A stretch of DNA of 64,000 nt from Enhydrobacter aerosaccus (lineage in GTDB: Bacteria > Pseudomonadota > Alphaproteobacteria > Reyranellales > Reyranellaceae), in the NCBI RefSeq assembly GCF_900167455.1, contig NZ_FUWJ01000001.1:1-64000 (forward strand). The letters are read 5' to 3'. Below the pieces are notes generated by a model, which was not told where the DNA came from, did no database searches, and worked only from the letters and a program-made list of their open reading frames with translations. Shown in pieces: positions 8,444 through 17,448 of this stretch (within the stretch, counting starts at the first letter, position 1; each line of letters starts with the position of its first letter). The position numbers were made by a program, and so were the translations under genes.

Positions 8444-8517
8444 GGGGTTGGAGCGCAGCGCAGTTCGGCGTACCTTGATCACATGGGAGGACGGGCCGTC
8501 GGAAGGCGGGAGGCTCT

Positions 8518-9009
8518 ATGCGACGATCGATCTTTGCCTTGTTTGGCGCGAGCGCCCTTGTGGCCGGCGCGGCATTCTACGCCCAGACCCACGCCCAGAC
8601 CTCCGGATCCACGCGCGTGAATGTCGGATCTCTCGTTTGCACCGTTGCCGCGGGCGATCGGATCGTTCCGGGCTCCGAACATCATCTCGACTGTCTGTTC
8701 GCGCGCAGCGACGGCACGGCCGAGCCCTATCTCGGCGACATCAAGCGCTTCGGAAGGAACGAGGTGTTGGGCGACAAGGCGCCGATCGTCTGGCAGGTTT
8801 TCGCCGCCGGGACGCTTGCTCCCGGCGCCCTGGACGGTGATTTCGGCAAAGCCGGTGGAAGCGCGCATGCGCCCGATCCGGCAACGGCCGCTTCGCTGGT
8901 CGATGGCAAGGGCAAGCGCATCGCCCTTCGGCCGGCGCGCGTGGCCGGCAGAGCCGGAATCAACATCGCCGAAGGTGTCGCGGACCTGACACTGCAGCAC
9001 GGCAGCTGA
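8518..9009 (+). CDS. DUF992 family exported protein
   Basis: A signal peptide (SIFALFGASALVAGAAFYAQ) is followed by a beta-rich domain that opens with RVNVGSLVCTVAAGDRIV and contains HHLDCLF and YLGDIKRFGRN. These match the DUF992 pattern of paired cysteines and an Ile-Lys-Lys/Arg-Phe-Gly motif. DUF992 proteins are small periplasmic proteins common in alphaproteobacteria and of unknown function. The stop lies six bases before fdhD, so the two may share a transcript, although a functional link is not evident. Confidence 0.82.
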   Translation: MRRSIFALFGASALVAGAAFYAQTHAQTSGSTRVNVGSLVCTVAAGDRIVPGSEHHLDCLFARSDGTAEPYLGDIKRFGRNEVLGDKAPIVWQVFAAGTLAPGALDGDFGKAGGSAHAPDPATAASLVDGKGKRIALRPARVAGRAGINIAEGVADLTLQHGS

Positions 9010-9015
9010 CGAACA

Positions 9016-9837
9016 GTGGACAGCATCACAGACCGTGGATCGGTCCATCTTCCGGCGCAGCGCCTTACCGCTTCCGGCGTCGAGGCGCTGGACGAGGTCG
9101 TGGCGGAGGAGATCGCCGTGGCGCTCGTCTACAACGGCATCAGCCATGCGGTGATGATGGCGACGCCGTGCGACCTCGAGGATCTGGCGCGCGGCTTTTC
9201 GTTGACCGAAGGCATCGTCGACAAGCCGGCGCAGATCTACGACATCGAGGTCGAAGGACTCGATCTGGAGAAGGGCCGGCGCGGGATCGAGGTTCGGATC
9301 GAGATCGCGAGCGAGCGGCTGACGGCACTGCGGGAGCGACGGCGCACTCTCACGGGACGGACCGGCTGCGGTCTGTGCGGCGTGGACAGCCTCGACGCCG
9401 CCCTGCGACCCGTGCCGTCGATCCGGGCAGCCGGCCAACTCTCGCGCGACGCCATTGCCCGCGCAATGGCGGCTCTGCCCGCGGCGCAAAGGCTCAATCG
9501 CGAAAACGGTGCCAGCCATGCGGCGGGCTGGGCGTCGACGGACGGGACCCTGATCGCTGTGCGGGAAGATGTCGGGCGTCACAACGCGCTCGACAAGTTG
9601 GCGGGCGCTTTGATGCGGACAGCGCCGACGGACGACGGGTTCGTCGTCGTGACCAGCCGCTGCTCCTACGAGATGGTGCAGAAGGCGGCCGCCATTGGCG
9701 CGATCGCGATCGCCGCGGTTTCGGCGCCGACCTCGCTCGCCATCGCGACGGCGGAGCAGGCGGGGCTGGCGCTGGTCGCCTTCGTCCGCGAGGGCCGCCT
9801 TACCGTCTATGCGCATTCGGAGCGGATCATCGCGTGA
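9016..9837 (+). CDS. fdhD: Formate dehydrogenase accessory sulfurtransferase FdhD
   Basis: FdhD takes sulfur from IscS and passes it to the bis-MGD cofactor of formate dehydrogenase-type enzymes. The 273-residue protein carries the two-cysteine motif GCGLCG (Cys118 and Cys121). Other family segments are ALVYNGISHAVMMATPCDLE, DLARGFSLTEGI, VREDVGRHNALDKLAGAL and VVVTSRCSYEMVQKAA. It starts with GTG at 9016. The mobB start overlaps its stop (GTGA), so the two are translationally coupled. No formate dehydrogenase is adjacent; the nearest bis-MGD enzyme in the window begins at 39603, and its Cys140 aligns with the Mo-ligand position, making it a possible client. Confidence 0.95.
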   Translation: MDSITDRGSVHLPAQRLTASGVEALDEVVAEEIAVALVYNGISHAVMMATPCDLEDLARGFSLTEGIVDKPAQIYDIEVEGLDLEKGRRGIEVRIEIASERLTALRERRRTLTGRTGCGLCGVDSLDAALRPVPSIRAAGQLSRDAIARAMAALPAAQRLNRENGASHAAGWASTDGTLIAVREDVGRHNALDKLAGALMRTAPTDDGFVVVTSRCSYEMVQKAAAIGAIAIAAVSAPTSLAIATAEQAGLALVAFVREGRLTVYAHSERIIA

Positions 9838-10340
9838 TCCCGCACCGCGTCTTCGGTGTCACCGGCTGGAAGAATGCCGGCAAGACCACGCTGGTCGAGC
9901 GGCTGGTGGCCGAGTTCGTCCGGCGCGGATGGTCGGTGTCGACCGTCAAGCATGCCCATCACGATGTCGATATCGACCGGGCCGGCACTGATTCGTACCG
10001 GCATCGCGCGGCCGGGGCGACGGAGGTCGCGCTGGTTGGCGGCCTGCGCTACGCTATCATGCGCGAGCAGGAGGAGCCTACCCTTGGCGAGGTGCTGGCG
10101 CGTCTGGCGCCGGCGGACCTTGTCCTGATCGAGGGCTTCAAGCGCGACCGGCATCCCAAGATCGAGGTCCGGGCTGCCGCGGGCGGAGATCGGCCCGCTC
10201 TTGCGGCGGGCGATCCGACCATCGTGGCCATCGCCGCCGATGCGGCTCCGGCCGAGACGCATCTGCCCTGGTTCCGGCGCGATGACGTCGCGGCCATCGC
10301 CGACTTCATCGGCGCCCGGCTGGCTATCGCTGCGCCTTGA
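9834..10340 (+). CDS. mobB: Molybdopterin-guanine dinucleotide biosynthesis adapter MobB
   Basis: MobB is a small P-loop GTP-binding protein that assists MobA in making the guanine dinucleotide form of the molybdenum cofactor. The 168-residue product has the Walker A motif GWKNAGKTTL near residue 10 and VSTVKHAHHDVDIDRAGTDS followed by SYRHRAAGA. The DLVLIEGFKRDRHPKIEV segment is also typical. The GTG at 9834 overlaps the fdhD stop by four bases. At its 3' end the gene overlaps the converging FecR-domain gene by 17 bases. No MobA fusion is present; mobA must be elsewhere. Confidence 0.93.
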   Translation: MIPHRVFGVTGWKNAGKTTLVERLVAEFVRRGWSVSTVKHAHHDVDIDRAGTDSYRHRAAGATEVALVGGLRYAIMREQEEPTLGEVLARLAPADLVLIEGFKRDRHPKIEVRAAAGGDRPALAAGDPTIVAIAADAAPAETHLPWFRRDDVAAIADFIGARLAIAAP

Positions 10341-13134
10341 ACGTGCCGGCGGCCGTATAGTTCGGACCGGTGACGCCGAAGCTGCCGGCCTGACCCGCCG
10401 CCGGAACCGCGCCGTTGTTGAAGAAGGCGCCATTCAGCGTTCCGACGCGGCCGGTGCTGTTCGTGGCCGCGAAGCCGCCGGTGAATTGCGGCGTGTTGCC
10501 GACCATTGCCGTGCCACCACGATAGCTGGTGCCATCGAAGTTGCTGATGCTGACGGCGCCTGTCCGGGTCGCGAAGTTCCACTGGTTGGTATAGCCGCCG
10601 ACGGCGACGTACGAGGCGCCGCCATTGCGCACATTGCCGACCATATCGCCGACATACGTCGCGGTGCCGGTGTTGGGCATCTGCACCGCGGAGGTAAGGG
10701 TGCCGGCGACATAGGTGGCGAGGTTGATGCGATCGGTGACATTGGAGCCATGCGCGCCGTAGCGGATGTCGCCGCCCCAGAACCCCCAGCTCAGGAAGGC
10801 GCAGGTGCAGGGCGTGACCTCGGCGGCATTGTAGAGCCCGTTCAGCGCCGTTGGATTGGTGTTGGCGCTCACCAGCGCCGTCGACGCGGTCGGCGAGATG
10901 CCGCCGCCCCGCCGAACGGTCACGTTACCGCCGGTCATGGCATAGGTGTTGTCGTCGATGAAGGCGCTCTGGCCGCCCGTGTCGGGGTTGCCCAGCCGGA
11001 TGGTGGCCCGGTCGCTGTTGCCAGCACCCAGAGCCACGCGACGGATGGTGGCGGTGGCCTGATTGGTCGAGGCGTCGGTCGTGAGCGTGAGGTTCGGCCG
11101 CGAGCTGCCAGTGCCGAAGGCCTTGGTATTGAAGATCGAGCCGTCGCCGGTGTCGCGGCGCTGGTCGATCAGCCCGGCGATGAAGCCGGTGAGAGTCCGG
11201 GTCGTCCGCGACTGGCCGACGGACTCGGGCGTCGAGGTCCGGCCCGCCGCGTTGACGCCGAAATAGTCATTGGCGGTCGAATTCTGAAGCCCGACATCGG
11301 CGGAGGCCTGTGAGGTGCGGGTGGTGGAGATCGAGTTCACCACGCCGCCGCGTGTCGTGTAGGTCGTGGCGAGCTTGTCGGGCGTCATCACCATGTAGTC
11401 GGCGTTGTCACCGTAGATCGCGTTGCTCGCGCCCGTGGATGGCGTGGAGATCGCCGAGACCAGCAGATTGGGACCGCTGTGGCTGTCGAGCCGATAGGTG
11501 CCGACATAGTTGCCGCCGAAGCCGACCGAGACCGTGCTGAGGTCGGGGAAGTAATAGCCGACCATCACGCCCATGTAGGATTTCTGGGCCGCGCCCGTGC
11601 CGGAGATGGCGATGGACGCCTGCATCGCCGCCGACTTCTGATTACCGGCCGGCTGATTGAGCGCGAGCGTCTGGGGCGCGAAGACGGCCAGCAGCTTGGA
11701 GACATCCTTCACCGCCTGCAGGTTCGGATCGTCGCCTACCGTGCCATTTGCAAACGGCAGACGGGTGCTGCCGGCGAGATTCGTCACGTCATAGGCGACG
11801 ATGCCGGAGGTCGGGAGATGCGAGCGCAGCGTGGTCGGCTCGCCGCCGAAGAAGCCCACTTTCTGATTGGCGCCATTGTTGAAAACGTAGGCGAAGAACT
11901 TTCCATCCGGCGAGACATAGCCCGTGCCCACGAGCACACCGAGTTGCTGATCAACGATGGGCGCGATCGGAAATGGACTTCCGGTCGGATGCCAGGGAAC
12001 GACAATCGAATGGCCGTCGCCCGTCGTGATCTCCACGCGGTTGCGGTCCGTGACGACACCCGTCGGCTGTAGAGGCTTATTGGCGGATGCCACGGGCGTC
12101 ACCACCAGTCCGTTTTCGCTGTAGTTGAAGTTGGTGTAGGGCGTGGCGCCGATGAAGCGGCCCAGGGTGACGATGACCTGGGTGTTGGCCGGCGGGTCCG
12201 GCTGCGGATTGTTGTTGGGTTGCGAGTTCCTGTCCTGCAGCGCCTGCTGCACCTGTTGTTGCGGACTGTTGGAAGTCGCGGTCGAGATGGCCGTCGACAG
12301 GGCATTGTTCAATTGCTGATTGAAGGCGACCGCCGTCTGATTGAGCAGGATCGGATTCTGCGTCGGCGGCTGCCCGTTGTTCTGCTGCGAGAAGTTCTGC
12401 GCGCCCTGTTCGGCGGTCTTGATGCTGTTCTGGCCGGCTCCGGAACCGCTGCCGGCCGGAATGTTGTTGGTGCCCTGCGTGTTGCTGCCGCTCTTGCCTT
12501 CGAGCTGGCCGAGCAGACCCGCCAGGGCGCCCTGGGCAATCAAGGAAGGTTGGCCCGGCTGAGAGCCGAAGTTCGTGACGATCTGCGAGCCGGGTCGCGT
12601 CGCTGTCTGTGTCTGCCCCTGCCCGGTGACTGTCATCTTGTCGCCGAAGACGAAGGTCGAGCTGGTGGCCGTCTGTTCGACGGCAAAGACCGTGATGCCG
12701 CCGCGGATGCCGATGGTGCTCGACGGCGTCGTGATGGTGATCGGCTGTGTCTTGCTGATCTTGCCGCCGACGAGGCGGAACACGCCCTTGCTGGCATTGA
12801 CGGCAAGCTCACCGGTCTTGGTCGCCGGGTCGAACACGAACTTGTCGATGATGACGCGGGCATTGGGCCCCACGGTCAGGGACGTGCCATCGAGGAAGAC
12901 GAGATGGGCACGGTCGTTGCTGCCCGTCGTGATGGCTTCGTTGGCCTGCACGTCGATGCCGATACGCAGGACGCGTTCGGGCTGGGTCGGCGGCTTGCCG
13001 AGCGGGTCGCCGTCGGTGGCCGAGGTGACGCCGACGCGCGCCAGGGCAGCGGGAGCGGCCAACAGAGAGAGGGCGGCCGTGCTCAGCAGGGCCGCACGCA
13101 GAAGGGAAACGCCACACGGAACAGGACGGGCCAT
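10324..13134 (-). CDS. FecR-domain surface/secreted protein with TbpB-like C-terminal barrel
   Basis: This 936-residue protein begins with a signal peptide (ALLSTAALSLLAAPAALA) that has no lipobox. A FecR domain follows at about 55-155 (ITTGSNDRAHLVFLDGTSLT, then KGVFRLVGGKI and STIGIRGGITVF). Next is a Gln/Asn/Pro-rich linker (about 205-320) and a large beta-rich region. The C-terminal 150 residues contain a CTC motif, GFWGGDI and the repeat style of transferrin-binding-protein barrels (LNGAFFNNG, FGVTGPNYTAAGTFKAQR). Its upstream neighbour, 18 bases away, is a Slam-like outer-membrane protein. Slam (DUF560) proteins export cargo with such barrels, so this is the likely cargo. Lack of a lipobox suggests a released or non-lipid-anchored product. 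Confidence 0.72.
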   Translation of the reverse strand: MARPVPCGVSLLRAALLSTAALSLLAAPAALARVGVTSATDGDPLGKPPTQPERVLRIGIDVQANEAITTGSNDRAHLVFLDGTSLTVGPNARVIIDKFVFDPATKTGELAVNASKGVFRLVGGKISKTQPITITTPSSTIGIRGGITVFAVEQTATSSTFVFGDKMTVTGQGQTQTATRPGSQIVTNFGSQPGQPSLIAQGALAGLLGQLEGKSGSNTQGTNNIPAGSGSGAGQNSIKTAEQGAQNFSQQNNGQPPTQNPILLNQTAVAFNQQLNNALSTAISTATSNSPQQQVQQALQDRNSQPNNNPQPDPPANTQVIVTLGRFIGATPYTNFNYSENGLVVTPVASANKPLQPTGVVTDRNRVEITTGDGHSIVVPWHPTGSPFPIAPIVDQQLGVLVGTGYVSPDGKFFAYVFNNGANQKVGFFGGEPTTLRSHLPTSGIVAYDVTNLAGSTRLPFANGTVGDDPNLQAVKDVSKLLAVFAPQTLALNQPAGNQKSAAMQASIAISGTGAAQKSYMGVMVGYYFPDLSTVSVGFGGNYVGTYRLDSHSGPNLLVSAISTPSTGASNAIYGDNADYMVMTPDKLATTYTTRGGVVNSISTTRTSQASADVGLQNSTANDYFGVNAAGRTSTPESVGQSRTTRTLTGFIAGLIDQRRDTGDGSIFNTKAFGTGSSRPNLTLTTDASTNQATATIRRVALGAGNSDRATIRLGNPDTGGQSAFIDDNTYAMTGGNVTVRRGGGISPTASTALVSANTNPTALNGLYNAAEVTPCTCAFLSWGFWGGDIRYGAHGSNVTDRINLATYVAGTLTSAVQMPNTGTATYVGDMVGNVRNGGASYVAVGGYTNQWNFATRTGAVSISNFDGTSYRGGTAMVGNTPQFTGGFAATNSTGRVGTLNGAFFNNGAVPAAGQAGSFGVTGPNYTAAGTFKAQR

Positions 13135-13152
13135 GTCAGTCTCCTCACGACG

Positions 13153-14529
13153 CTAGAAGCGTCTGCTTATGCCAAACATGAAACTGTTGTTCTCGAACGC
13201 GTAGTTGGGCAGCGTGGCGGCGCGCACGAAGCGGCCGCCGGAAACGGAGAATGTGGTGAGATCGTCGAACGGCACGCTCAGGACGAGATTGAGGATGGTG
13301 TCGCTCTGATAGCGCATGATGGTCGGAGACACGGTCGGATCGGGCGCGTCGTAGGTCCACCACTGCTCGTTGACGCTGAGATTGATGCTCCACGGCAAGC
13401 CGGTCCTGAGCAACGGATCGGGGAAGCGGAATGCCATGCCGCCGCCGACGCCCAGCAGCATGTAGTTCTGTGAGGCGGTCTGGACCGTCTCGTAGCGCTG
13501 CCCGCTGCCGTTGGCGTAGAGCGTTATGATGTTGGTGAGCTGGTACTGGAAACTCGTATTGAGCGTGAACAGCGTGCCCGTGAGCAGGTTGTTGGTCGGC
13601 AGGTACCAGGTGTTTGGATAGTCCTGCTTGCGCCAGGTGAAGGTCGTGACGTTGCGCAGGTCGTCGGCGAGCAGCGCGTTGCCCTCGAGGCCGGCGCCGT
13701 AGCTCGCGTAATAGGGCGTGTCGTTGACCCAGATGGCGCCGACGGCCGCGAAGGGCTTCAAGGTGACGTCCTGGAACGTGCCGCTGAAGATCTGGAATCG
13801 CGGGCCGCTGGTGAGATCGAGCAGCGACACGTTCGCCGTGCTCAGCGTGAACTGGCGATTGGCGTAGGCGGTGAACAGCGTCTCGAGCGCCGATCGATCC
13901 TGACGGCCGAAGTCGTAGGTGTGACGCAGCTGCAGCGAGCCGACGACGCCCCAGTCCGACGCCCCCACCGCCTGCTGGTTGAGGTTGGCCGCCTGGCCGA
14001 ACAGCATCACCGATGACGTGGCCGGACCAAGATTGGCATTGGACTGATAGCGCCAGCCGAAGAAGGCCTCGCCGGAGAATTGCGATGGACGTTCCTGGTT
14101 CACGACCTGGGTCATGAATTCTTCGGCGCGCTTGCGCACGTCGGGCGGCAGGTTCGGAGACTTGAGCGCGCCTTCGAGATAGGTACGCGCCACTTCGAAC
14201 GAGCCCAGGCGATAATAGAGAACGCCAAGTTCGAGTCGTACGCGCGGCAGATCGGGACTGATCAGCAGCATGCGCTCGAGGGCGGAGACCGCGCCTTCGA
14301 GATCGCCGGTCTGACTCGCGATGGTGGCGAAGCGAAACAGCACGTCGAGATTCGCCGGCTGCTTCATCATCTCTTCGAAGGCAGCGTCGTACTCGCGCTT
14401 CGCATCAATTGGCGCGGTGGGTGTCGGTGTATTGGTTTGTGCGTTGGCGAACCCTGCCAGCACGAACCAGGTGATTGAAGCTCCGATTGTTACGCAAAGA
14501 CTCAGGATGGAGCAGCTTGACTGTCGCAA
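13153..14529 (-). CDS. TPR plus outer-membrane beta-barrel protein, Slam/DUF560-like
   Basis: With a TTG start at 14529 the product is 458 residues with a good signal peptide (VTIGASITWFVLAGFANA). Residues about 45-140 form TPR helices (REYDAAFEEMMKQPANLDVL, GDLEGAVSALERMLL, LGVLYYRLGSFEVARTYLEG). The remaining 300 residues are amphipathic beta strands ending in GISRRF, with the terminal Phe typical of outer-membrane barrels. TPR plus barrel is the layout of Slam (type XI secretion) translocons, which move TbpB-like proteins to the surface. The FecR/TbpB-like cargo candidate follows at once. A GTG at 14580 is an alternative start; no ATG fits. Other TPR-barrel porins remain possible. Confidence 0.68.
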   Translation of the reverse strand: MRQSSCSILSLCVTIGASITWFVLAGFANAQTNTPTPTAPIDAKREYDAAFEEMMKQPANLDVLFRFATIASQTGDLEGAVSALERMLLISPDLPRVRLELGVLYYRLGSFEVARTYLEGALKSPNLPPDVRKRAEEFMTQVVNQERPSQFSGEAFFGWRYQSNANLGPATSSVMLFGQAANLNQQAVGASDWGVVGSLQLRHTYDFGRQDRSALETLFTAYANRQFTLSTANVSLLDLTSGPRFQIFSGTFQDVTLKPFAAVGAIWVNDTPYYASYGAGLEGNALLADDLRNVTTFTWRKQDYPNTWYLPTNNLLTGTLFTLNTSFQYQLTNIITLYANGSGQRYETVQTASQNYMLLGVGGGMAFRFPDPLLRTGLPWSINLSVNEQWWTYDAPDPTVSPTIMRYQSDTILNLVLSVPFDDLTTFSVSGGRFVRAATLPNYAFENNSFMFGISRRF

Positions 14530-14588
14530 CCCCGTATATCCCCAACGGCAGAACCGTACCCCGCCGCAAGGATGACGCACGCTGGTTG

Positions 14589-15584
14589 CTAAATCAACCA
14601 ACTCCGCAAAACATATACCCAAGACATTGGAAAGCTTGTGCGAGCTGCACGCATGCGAAGCAGCATTCTCTGATACTGCCGATCGCCGAGCGCGGTGATG
14701 AAACGCTCGCTGTCGCGGATCATCGCGGCGAGCATTCGATCCAACATGCGCGAATGGGTATCGCCCCAATTACGCGCCGAGAGATGGAGTCGTCCTCCAA
14801 GTATTGGATTGTTCGCTGCAAAATTACGTCCATGGAGACGGTACGCGTACAGCGGTTCGTCTATCAGCAGCGAACCTGCAACCATCTGCGCCATGACGAC
14901 GATGTAGTAGTCCATATGGAGGCGAAACGTCTCGTCGTCGTCCGGGAAGACGAGATCGATCAGCGAGCGCCGGAACATCATCGACGAGGTGCTGACCCAG
15001 ACCCAGTGAACCAGCCGCTTCGTATAGAGACAATAAGGAGTCTGCGTCTGCCAATGAGCGGACCGCGATGCGTGATCCAATTTGGGTACCCGCGCCGGAT
15101 CGATGGGGGCGAAAGCGCGTCCGCGATCGGCGACCGCGCGGTCCTTGCCGAACCAGTAGACCGCGCCGGCAACCACGACATCGTTGCCGTCGATCAGGCG
15201 CGCATTGCAGGCGGTGAAGCCCACGGCATAGGTCTCGTTGAGATGTGCCGCGAGGTGGCGTTCGAGGAAGTCCTCGTTCCACAGATCGTCCGAGTCGAGG
15301 AAGCAGACGAACGGCGCGTTGGTGTGCGCAAGACCCGCGCGTGTCGCGCCGGTCTGTCCGACATTCTTCTGCAAACGGACAAGCCGGAAGCGGGAGTCGG
15401 CCAGTTCCGCCAACGTCTGCTCGATGATGGCCGCCGAATTGTCGGTCGAAGCGTCGTCGACGATCACGCATTCGAAATCGGTCAGCGTCTGCCGCGCCAC
15501 CGAGCGGATCGCAGCACCGATATAGTCCGGGCAGTTGTAGCAGGTGACGACGACGGAAATTCGGGGAAGCTTGAGATCGGTCAT
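14589..15584 (-). CDS. Family 2 glycosyltransferase (GT-A fold)
   Basis: The 331-residue product starts MTDLKLPRISVVVTCYNCPD. It has GT2 hallmarks: the nucleotide-binding ISVVVTCYN strand, CVIVDDASTDNSAAII, KNVGQTGATRAGL and the metal-binding FVCFLDSDDLW (DxD-type). A C-terminal region with MMFRRSLIDLVFPDDDETFR is in the position of acceptor-binding residues. No membrane helix is evident, so it is cytoplasmic or peripheral. It would transfer a sugar from an NDP-sugar to an unknown acceptor. It lies 59 bases upstream of the Slam-like gene in the same direction and may be co-transcribed. Confidence 0.88.
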   Translation of the reverse strand: MTDLKLPRISVVVTCYNCPDYIGAAIRSVARQTLTDFECVIVDDASTDNSAAIIEQTLAELADSRFRLVRLQKNVGQTGATRAGLAHTNAPFVCFLDSDDLWNEDFLERHLAAHLNETYAVGFTACNARLIDGNDVVVAGAVYWFGKDRAVADRGRAFAPIDPARVPKLDHASRSAHWQTQTPYCLYTKRLVHWVWVSTSSMMFRRSLIDLVFPDDDETFRLHMDYYIVVMAQMVAGSLLIDEPLYAYRLHGRNFAANNPILGGRLHLSARNWGDTHSRMLDRMLAAMIRDSERFITALGDRQYQRMLLRMRAARTSFPMSWVYVLRSWLI

Positions 15585-15678
15585 GGCTGAGAGCGCAATG
15601 CTCCAATGTCGCTCGTTGTCGTGATGAAGGCCGCTGGAGTGACGCTCTCCCGGCGACCGGAGACTCTCCGCATCGTGT

Positions 15679-17418
15679 TCACTTCTTCTCCGGACCGAGG
15701 AAGTCGAAGTCGACGCCTTCGTCGGCCTGCAGCACGGTCTTGTGGAAGAGGCCGTTGTAGCCGCGGCCGCTGCCGGGATGCGGCGGCGGTGCCGTCCAGG
15801 CCTTGCGTCTCTTGGCGAGCTCGGCCGCCGCGACCAGCAACTCGAGTTTGCGATTGGGCACGTCGAGCGTGATGCGGTCGCCGGTCCTGACCAGCGCGAG
15901 CGGACCGCCAACGGCGGCCTCGGGCGCGACATGCAGCACGATGGTGCCGAAGGCAGTGCCACTCATGCGGGCGTCGGAGATGCGGATCATGTCCTTCACG
16001 CCGGCGCGGGCGAGCTTCATCGGGATGGGGAAGGAACCGGCCTCCGGCATGCCCGGCGCGCCTTTCGGTCCGGCATTGCGCAACACCAGGATATCGTCCG
16101 GCTTCACGTCGAGCTTGGGATCGTCGCCCCGGGCGGCGAGATCCTCGAGCGATTCGAATACCACGGCGCGGCCGGTATGCGTCAGCAGCGCGGGCGAGGC
16201 GGCCGCATGCTTGATGACGGCGCCGCGCGGCGCCAGGTTGCCGCGCAGCACGGCCATGCCGCCGGTCGGCTTGATCGGATCCTTCGGCGTGCGGATCACG
16301 GTCTGGTTGGGCACGATCTCGGCGGCGTCGATCACCTGCTTCAGTGTCCGGCCCGCGACGGTTCGGCATTTCTCGTCGAGGTGGCCGCGGATTTCCTTCA
16401 TGAGCCGCGAGTTGCCGCCGGCCCAGTGGAAATGCTCCATGTAGTGGTCGCCTGACGGCTTGAGATCGACCAGCACCGGCACCTTGCGGCCGATGGCGTC
16501 GAATTCCTCCAGCTCGATGGCGATGCCGAGCCGGCGCGCCACCGCGGTGAGATGCACCAGCGCGTTGGTCGAGCCGCCGATCGCCTGCAAGACGGTGAGG
16601 GCGTTGCGGAATGCCGCCGCCGTCATGATCTCGCTGGGCTTCGGCCCCTGCCTGATCGCCATTTCAGCCGCGAGTTTGCCTGTCTGCTCGGCGACGCGCA
16701 GGCGGTCGGAATGGGTGGCGGGGATCGAGCCGCTGCCGGGCAGGCCCATGCCGAGCGTTTCGACCATGCAGCCCATGGTGCTGGCCGTGCCCATCACCAT
16801 GCAGGTGCCCTTGGTCGGCGCCAGCCGCTCGCTGACCTTCTCGATGTCGGCGTCGGAAAAGGTGCCGGCGCGATACTGGCCCCACAGGCGCCGGCAATCG
16901 GTGCAGGCGCCCAGCACTTCGCCCTTGTAATGGCCGACGAGCATCGGCCCGACCGGCAGCACGATCGCCGGCCGATCGGCGCTGGCCGCCGCCATGAGCT
17001 GGGCCGGCAACGTCTTGTCGCAGCCTCCGATCAGCACCACCGAATCCATCGGCTGCGCACGCACCATCTCCTCGGTGTCCATCGCCATGAGGTTGCGCAG
17101 GAACATGCTCGTGGGATGAGAGAAGCTCTCGTGGATGGAGACGGTCGGAAAGACCATGGGCAGGGCGCCCGCCAGCATGACACCCCGCTTCACCGCCTCG
17201 ATCAGATCCGGCACGTTGCCGTGGCAGGGATTGTAGTCGCTGAAGGTGTTGGTGATGCCGACGATCGGCCGGTCCAGCGCATCATCGGAATAGCCGCCGG
17301 CCTTGATGAAGGCCTTGCGCAGGAAGAGGGAAAAGCCGGCGTCGCCATACGTGGCCAGGCCCTGGCGCAATCCAGTGGCCTTCGGCGCGGGCGGGGCGCG
17401 CCGCTTGCGGGATGCCAT
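15679..17418 (-). CDS. IlvD/Edd family dehydratase (probable sugar-acid dehydratase)
   Basis: This 579-residue protein has the Fe-S dehydratase signatures: NPCHGNVPDLIEAVKRGV, VVLIGGCDKTLPAQLMAA, LGACTDCRRLWGQYRAGTF, GTCMVMGTASTMGCMVETLG and SDARMSGTAFGTIVLHVAPE. The three cysteines that bind the cluster (in NPCHG, GGCDKT and the CMVMGTAST region) are present. Family members are dihydroxy-acid dehydratase (IlvD), phosphogluconate dehydratase and pentonate dehydratases such as L-arabonate or D-xylonate dehydratase. The variant ACTDCRRLW and the stand-alone location favour a sugar-acid dehydratase over the Ilv enzyme, but the substrate is not fixed by sequence. The sarcosine-oxidase-like gene lies 30 bases upstream in the same direction. 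Confidence 0.88.
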   Translation of the reverse strand: MASRKRRAPPAPKATGLRQGLATYGDAGFSLFLRKAFIKAGGYSDDALDRPIVGITNTFSDYNPCHGNVPDLIEAVKRGVMLAGALPMVFPTVSIHESFSHPTSMFLRNLMAMDTEEMVRAQPMDSVVLIGGCDKTLPAQLMAAASADRPAIVLPVGPMLVGHYKGEVLGACTDCRRLWGQYRAGTFSDADIEKVSERLAPTKGTCMVMGTASTMGCMVETLGMGLPGSGSIPATHSDRLRVAEQTGKLAAEMAIRQGPKPSEIMTAAAFRNALTVLQAIGGSTNALVHLTAVARRLGIAIELEEFDAIGRKVPVLVDLKPSGDHYMEHFHWAGGNSRLMKEIRGHLDEKCRTVAGRTLKQVIDAAEIVPNQTVIRTPKDPIKPTGGMAVLRGNLAPRGAVIKHAAASPALLTHTGRAVVFESLEDLAARGDDPKLDVKPDDILVLRNAGPKGAPGMPEAGSFPIPMKLARAGVKDMIRISDARMSGTAFGTIVLHVAPEAAVGGPLALVRTGDRITLDVPNRKLELLVAAAELAKRRKAWTAPPPHPGSGRGYNGLFHKTVLQADEGVDFDFLGPEKK

Positions 17419-17448
17419 GTCGATCTACTCCCTGAGGACGGCTGTCTG

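Noticed and set aside
12220-13473. A 417-codon plus-strand frame opposite the FecR and Slam-like genes
   Set aside because: It is an antisense shadow; the minus strand has signal peptides, domains and the correct operon spacing.
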